From Massilia sp. IC2-477 (GTDB lineage: Bacteria; Pseudomonadota; Gammaproteobacteria; Burkholderiales; Burkholderiaceae_D), in NCBI RefSeq assembly GCF_020707265.1, contig NZ_JAJFEQ010000017.1:1-64000 (forward strand): a stretch of 64,000 bases of DNA, given 5' to 3'. The notes beneath the pieces were generated by a model, which was given only the letters and a program-made list of their open reading frames with translations, did not search any database and was not told the origin of the DNA. Shown one piece after another: positions 61,575-64,000 of this stretch. The position numbers were made by a program, and so were the translations under genes. Numbering within the stretch: the first letter of the stretch is position 1; the number at the start of each line of letters is the position of its first letter.

Positions 61575-61961
61575 TTACAGGCGCTTGACGAAAATCCAGT
61601 AGGTGCCGTCGCTGATCGCCTTCTTCATGTGGATCTTGACCTTGGTCGGGTTCATCTTGTAGTCGAACACGTACTCGAACATCGTATTGAGCGTACCCGT
61701 GCGCACGCCGGCGTCGAAGATGCCCTTGAAGCGCGGCGTGTTGGTGCAGGGGGCAACATCACGGAAGAAGTTGCTGCCGATGACGGCGCTGGCCTGGCGG
61801 CCGGTGATCTGGGCTTCGGCTTCGTTGTAGCGCATGATCTTGCCCTGTGCATCGAGCTGGATGGCGCCAAAGGCCAGTTCGTCGATCTGCCCGGCGCTCA
61901 TGCTGGACAGCTTGTTCTCGATGTCGTCTTTGCCGAATGCGATGATGTTCAAGGTACTCAT
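61575..61961 (-). CDS. pyp: Photoactive yellow protein
   Basis: A 128-residue PAS-fold blue-light photoreceptor, close to Halorhodospira halophila PYP (125 aa; residues are offset by +3 here). All chromophore-site residues are kept: Tyr45 and Glu49 (RYNEAEAQITGR) that hydrogen-bond the phenolate, Thr53, Arg55, Cys72 for thioester attachment (FFRDVAPCTNTP), Phe99 and Met103 (YVFDYKMNPTKVKIHMKK). ATG at 61961 follows ataagggcaat; a longer ORF upstream runs through the promoter and operators and is rejected. It is the first gene of a four-gene operon. Output partner is unknown. Confidence 0.96.
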   Translation of the reverse strand: MSTLNIIAFGKDDIENKLSSMSAGQIDELAFGAIQLDAQGKIMRYNEAEAQITGRQASAVIGSNFFRDVAPCTNTPRFKGIFDAGVRTGTLNTMFEYVFDYKMNPTKVKIHMKKAISDGTYWIFVKRL

Positions 61962-61991
61962 ATTGCCCTTATCGGAAATGGTCTGTCGGAG

Positions 61992-62006
61992 TTTGTCTAG
62001 GACAAA
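61992..62006. promoter_or_regulatory. Proximal palindromic operator of the pyp promoter
   Basis: TTTGTC-TAG-GACAAA, a perfect 6+6 palindrome. On the minus strand it lies just downstream of the -10 hexamer, covering the expected start of transcription (about 62004), 31 bp before the pyp ATG. It is nearly identical to the site at 62064-62078. A dimer bound here would block transcription. Confidence 0.7.
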
Positions 62007-62010
62007 ACAG

Positions 62011-62016
62011 ACTATA
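62011..62016 (-). promoter_or_regulatory. Predicted pyp promoter -10 element
   Basis: TATAGT on the minus strand, five of six matches to the sigma-70 -10 consensus. With 17-bp spacing the -35 position is acaatt, a poor match, so an activator or a non-standard factor is probable. An inverted repeat TTGCC-AATG-GGCAA (62019-62032) occupies the spacer region. Confidence 0.45.
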
Positions 62017-62018
62017 CA

Positions 62019-62032
62019 TTGCCAATGGGCAA
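62019..62032. promoter_or_regulatory. Inverted repeat in pyp promoter spacer
   Basis: TTGCC / GGCAA with a 4-bp centre lies between the -35 and -10 positions of the predicted pyp promoter, the place where MerR-type regulators classically bind. Its sequence differs from the two TTTGTC palindromes on either side. Confidence 0.45.
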
Positions 62033-62063
62033 TAATTGTAGCGGTTTCGAGTAGTTCAGGTAG

Positions 62064-62078
62064 TTTGTCCTGGACAAC
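62064..62078. promoter_or_regulatory. Distal palindromic operator of the pyp promoter
   Basis: TTTGTC-CTG-GACAAC, one mismatch from a perfect palindrome and matching the proximal site in 13 of 15 positions. Its centre is 72 bp from that of the proximal site, close to seven helical turns, so one oligomer could bind both on the same DNA face. Confidence 0.68.
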
Positions 62079-62110
62079 TGCGGTGCAAACGATTGGGCCA
62101 GCGTTACCTG

Positions 62111-62149
62111 AAACAAGAAGGGCGCCGGTGCACATGCATCCGGCGCCCT
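62111..62149 (-). terminator. Rho-independent terminator of dapD
   Basis: On the minus strand agggcgccgg and ccggcgccct form a perfect 10-bp stem around an 11-base loop, followed by tcttgttt. It lies 22 bases after the dapD stop, upstream of the pyp promoter, so the PYP operon is insulated from dapC-dapD. Confidence 0.85.
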
Positions 62150-62171
62150 GGCGCGATGACCGATACCGGGA

Positions 62172-62999
62172 TCAGTCGCCGCGCAGCAGCTCGTTGATGC
62201 CGGTCTTGGCGCGGGTCTGGGCGTCCACGCGCTTGACGATCACGGCGCAGTACAGGCTGTACTTGCCATCGGCGGAAGGCAGGCTGCCCGATACCACGAC
62301 CGAGCCGCTAGGCACGCGGCCGTAGCTGATCTCGCCGGTTTCGCGGTTGTAGATCTTGGTCGACTGGCCGATGTACACGCCCATCGAGATCACCGAGTTC
62401 TCTTCGACGATCACGCCTTCGACGATTTCCGAGCGCGCGCCGATGAAGCAGTTGTCTTCGATGATGGTCGGGTTGGCCTGCATCGGTTCCAGCACGCCGC
62501 CGATGCCGACGCCGCCCGACAGGTGCACGTTCTTGCCGATCTGGGCGCAGGAGCCGACGGTGGCCCAGGTGTCGACCATCGCGCCTTCGTCGACGTAGGC
62601 GCCGATGTTGACGTAGGACGGCATCAAGACCACGTTCTTGCCGATGAAGCTGCCGCGGCGGGCCACGGCCGGCGGCACCACGCGGAAGCCGCCCCTGGCG
62701 AAATCTTCCGGGGTGTAGTCGGCGAACTTGGTCGGGACCTTGTCGTAGAACTGCATGCCGCCGCCACCGGCGACCGGCACGTTGTTCTCGAGGCGGAAGG
62801 ACAGCAGGACCGCCTTCTTGATCCACTGGTTCACGACCCAGCTGCCGCTGTCTTTCTGCGCCACGCGCAGGCTGCCGGCATCCAGGCCTGCAAGCACGTG
62901 GGCGACCGCGTCGCGCACTTCGCTGCTGGCGCTGGACGGGCTGATCTGCGCGCGCTGTTCCCACGCGGTGTCGATGATGTTCTGGAGTTGTTGGGTCAT
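62172..62999 (-). CDS. dapD: Tetrahydrodipicolinate N-succinyltransferase DapD
   Basis: A 275-residue left-handed beta-helix acyltransferase adding succinyl from succinyl-CoA to tetrahydrodipicolinate, the branch-committing step in DAP/lysine synthesis. The hexapeptide repeat coil is visible in VVLMPSYVNIGAYVDEGAMV, VGSCAQIGKNVHLSGGVGIG and IIEDNCFIGARSEIVEGVIV. The length matches E. coli DapD (274). It follows dapC by 50 bp on the same strand and ends at a strong terminator. Confidence 0.96.
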   Translation of the reverse strand: MTQQLQNIIDTAWEQRAQISPSSASSEVRDAVAHVLAGLDAGSLRVAQKDSGSWVVNQWIKKAVLLSFRLENNVPVAGGGGMQFYDKVPTKFADYTPEDFARGGFRVVPPAVARRGSFIGKNVVLMPSYVNIGAYVDEGAMVDTWATVGSCAQIGKNVHLSGGVGIGGVLEPMQANPTIIEDNCFIGARSEIVEGVIVEENSVISMGVYIGQSTKIYNRETGEISYGRVPSGSVVVSGSLPSADGKYSLYCAVIVKRVDAQTRAKTGINELLRGD

Positions 63000-63049
63000 G
63001 ATGATTCTCTGGTTAAGGATTCGTTGGTGCCGCCGAGGCGTATTGCTGA

Positions 63050-64000
63050 CTACAGGCCCTTGCAGAACTCGACGATGCGGTTGGCCGCTTCGAGTCCTTC
63101 GTCCACGCTGGCGACCAGCGCCATGCGGATGCGGTTGCGGCCCGGATTGACTCCGTGCGCTTCGCGTGCGAGGTAAGTGCCCGGCAAAACCGTCACATTA
63201 TATTCGGCGTACAGGCGGCGTGCGAAGTCGGTATCCGACAGGCCGGTGCGGCGCACGTCGGCCCACAGGTAGAAGCCGGCGTCCGGCAGCTCGACATCCA
63301 TCACCCCCTTGAGCAGTGGGGTGATCAGGTTGAACTTCTCGCGATACAGCGCGCGGTTCTCCTGCACGTGGTGCTCGTCGTTCCAGGCCGCCACCGATGC
63401 GGCCTGCACCGGCGGCGACATCGCGCCGCCGCAGTAGGTGCGGTAGAGCAGGAATTTCTTGAGCAGCTGCGGGTCGCCCGCCACGAAGCCCGAGCGCATG
63501 CCCGGCACGTTCGAGCGCTTCGACAGGCTCGAGAACACGACCAGGTTGGCGTAGGGCCGCTCGCCTTCGCTGCGACCCAGCTGGTGCGCCGCTTCCAGCG
63601 CGCCAAGCGGCGGGGTCGAGCCGAAGTAGATCTCGGAATAGCACTCGTCGGCCGCGATCGCGAAGCCGTGGCGGTCGGACAGCTCGAACAGCTGGCGCCA
63701 GTCTTCCAGCGTGAGCACGGCGCCGGTCGGGTTGCCCGGCGAGCAGACGTAGAGCAGCTGCACGCGCGCCCACACATCGCTTGCCACGCTGCCGTAGTCG
63801 GGTGCGAAGTTGCGGCCCGGTTCCGAGTTCACGTAATACGGCGTGGCGCCGCTCAGGTAGGCCGCGCCCTCGTAGATCTGGTAGAACGGGTTGGGGCTCA
63901 TCACCAGTGCATCGCCGCCACTCGCATCGACGACGCACTGGGCAAAGGCGAACAAGGCCTCGCGCGAACCGTTCACCGGCAACACCATGGTGGCCGGGTC
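63050..64000 (-). CDS. dapC: Succinyldiaminopimelate transaminase DapC (5' partial)
   Basis: Class I/II PLP aminotransferase converting N-succinyl-2-amino-6-oxopimelate to N-succinyl-LL-DAP. The window ends inside the gene, so about the N-terminal fifth is missing; the frame stays open to base 64000. Seen are LPVNGSREALFAFAQ, MSPNPFYQIYEGAA, SPGNPTGAVL, DECYSEIYFGS, and the PLP Lys in VFSSLSKRSNVPGMRSGFVA. It is followed by dapD. Confidence 0.92.
   Translation of the reverse strand, partial: DPATMVLPVNGSREALFAFAQCVVDASGGDALVMSPNPFYQIYEGAAYLSGATPYYVNSEPGRNFAPDYGSVASDVWARVQLLYVCSPGNPTGAVLTLEDWRQLFELSDRHGFAIAADECYSEIYFGSTPPLGALEAAHQLGRSEGERPYANLVVFSSLSKRSNVPGMRSGFVAGDPQLLKKFLLYRTYCGGAMSPPVQAASVAAWNDEHHVQENRALYREKFNLITPLLKGVMDVELPDAGFYLWADVRRTGLSDTDFARRLYAEYNVTVLPGTYLAREAHGVNPGRNRIRMALVASVDEGLEAANRIVEFCKGL

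Noticed and set aside
61962..62135. Longer PYP reading frame with 58 extra N-terminal residues
   Set aside because: It would run through the promoter, both palindromes and the spacer dyad. Alignment with known PYP supports the ATG at 61961 and a 128-residue protein.

Overview
The window is about 64 kb of GC-rich, densely coding bacterial chromosome. Gene content points to a betaproteobacterium of the Oxalobacteraceae, most like the Massilia/Telluria/Duganella group: a secreted PEP-CTERM protein, DapC/DapD/DapE lysine genes beside PrmB and an ABC-F ATPase, a PilU-type pilus ATPase, orphan Bug solute-binding proteins, TonB receptors and many PAS/GGDEF/chemotaxis signalling proteins. The genus is inferred from gene content, not proven. 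No rRNA, tRNA, CRISPR array, prophage or intact transposon was seen. A perfect 31-bp inverted repeat at the very first bases looks like a contig-end fold-back artefact.

Layout. 0-9 kb: an RND efflux operon (MdtA-, MdtB-, MdtC- and NodT-like; the adaptor is truncated by the window edge). 9-17 kb: a PEP-CTERM protein, an S46 dipeptidyl-peptidase, a PnuC transporter translationally coupled to a NadR-like kinase, an HDOD protein, and a TonB-dependent receptor behind a TPP riboswitch (probably thiamine uptake). 17-25 kb: a chemoreceptor, an orphan PAS protein, a VirK-like protein, a GST, an aldo/keto reductase and an MFS/LysR divergent pair, then a scar holding a transposase remnant and a VOC-protein remnant. 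25-34 kb: PhzF, a FeeM-like N-acyltransferase paired with a GGDEF-EAL protein, threonine dehydratase coupled to RidA, and a GbsR-type regulator operon. 34-48 kb: an OmpR/EnvZ-type two-component system, FapA/DUF342, DUF817, a hybrid histidine kinase, NUDIX, CheW and ABC-F genes. 48-50.5 kb: prmB, dapE and yffB. 50.6-56.6 kb: a D-glucarate uptake and dehydration cluster (LysR, porin, GudP, GudD, Bug). 56.6-57.8 kb: pilU. 57.8-62 kb: the light-sensing operon described below. 62-64 kb: dapD and the 3' part of dapC.

The most striking locus is 57.8-62.1 kb. Four tightly packed, partly overlapping minus-strand genes encode photoactive yellow protein (PYP, with every chromophore-pocket residue conserved), an AMP-forming hydroxycinnamate ligase carrying an ACP-like N-terminus, a MIO-type aromatic amino acid ammonia-lyase, and a MerR regulator with the adenosylcobalamin-photoreceptor signature W-x9-EH plus ExHxxG. 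The lyase and ligase would make and activate the p-coumaroyl chromophore. The regulator would be a second, chemically unrelated light sensor (CarH/LitR type) placed to control the operon that contains it. Two near-identical 15-bp palindromes, centred 72 bp apart, flank the predicted pyp promoter and are obvious candidate operators. pilU follows after 41 bp with no clear terminator, so light control of twitching motility is a testable extension.

The dap genes lie on both sides of the glucarate, pilU and PYP segments. This suggests these accessory blocks were inserted into an ancestral dapC-dapD-yffB-dapE-prmB-ABC-F neighbourhood.
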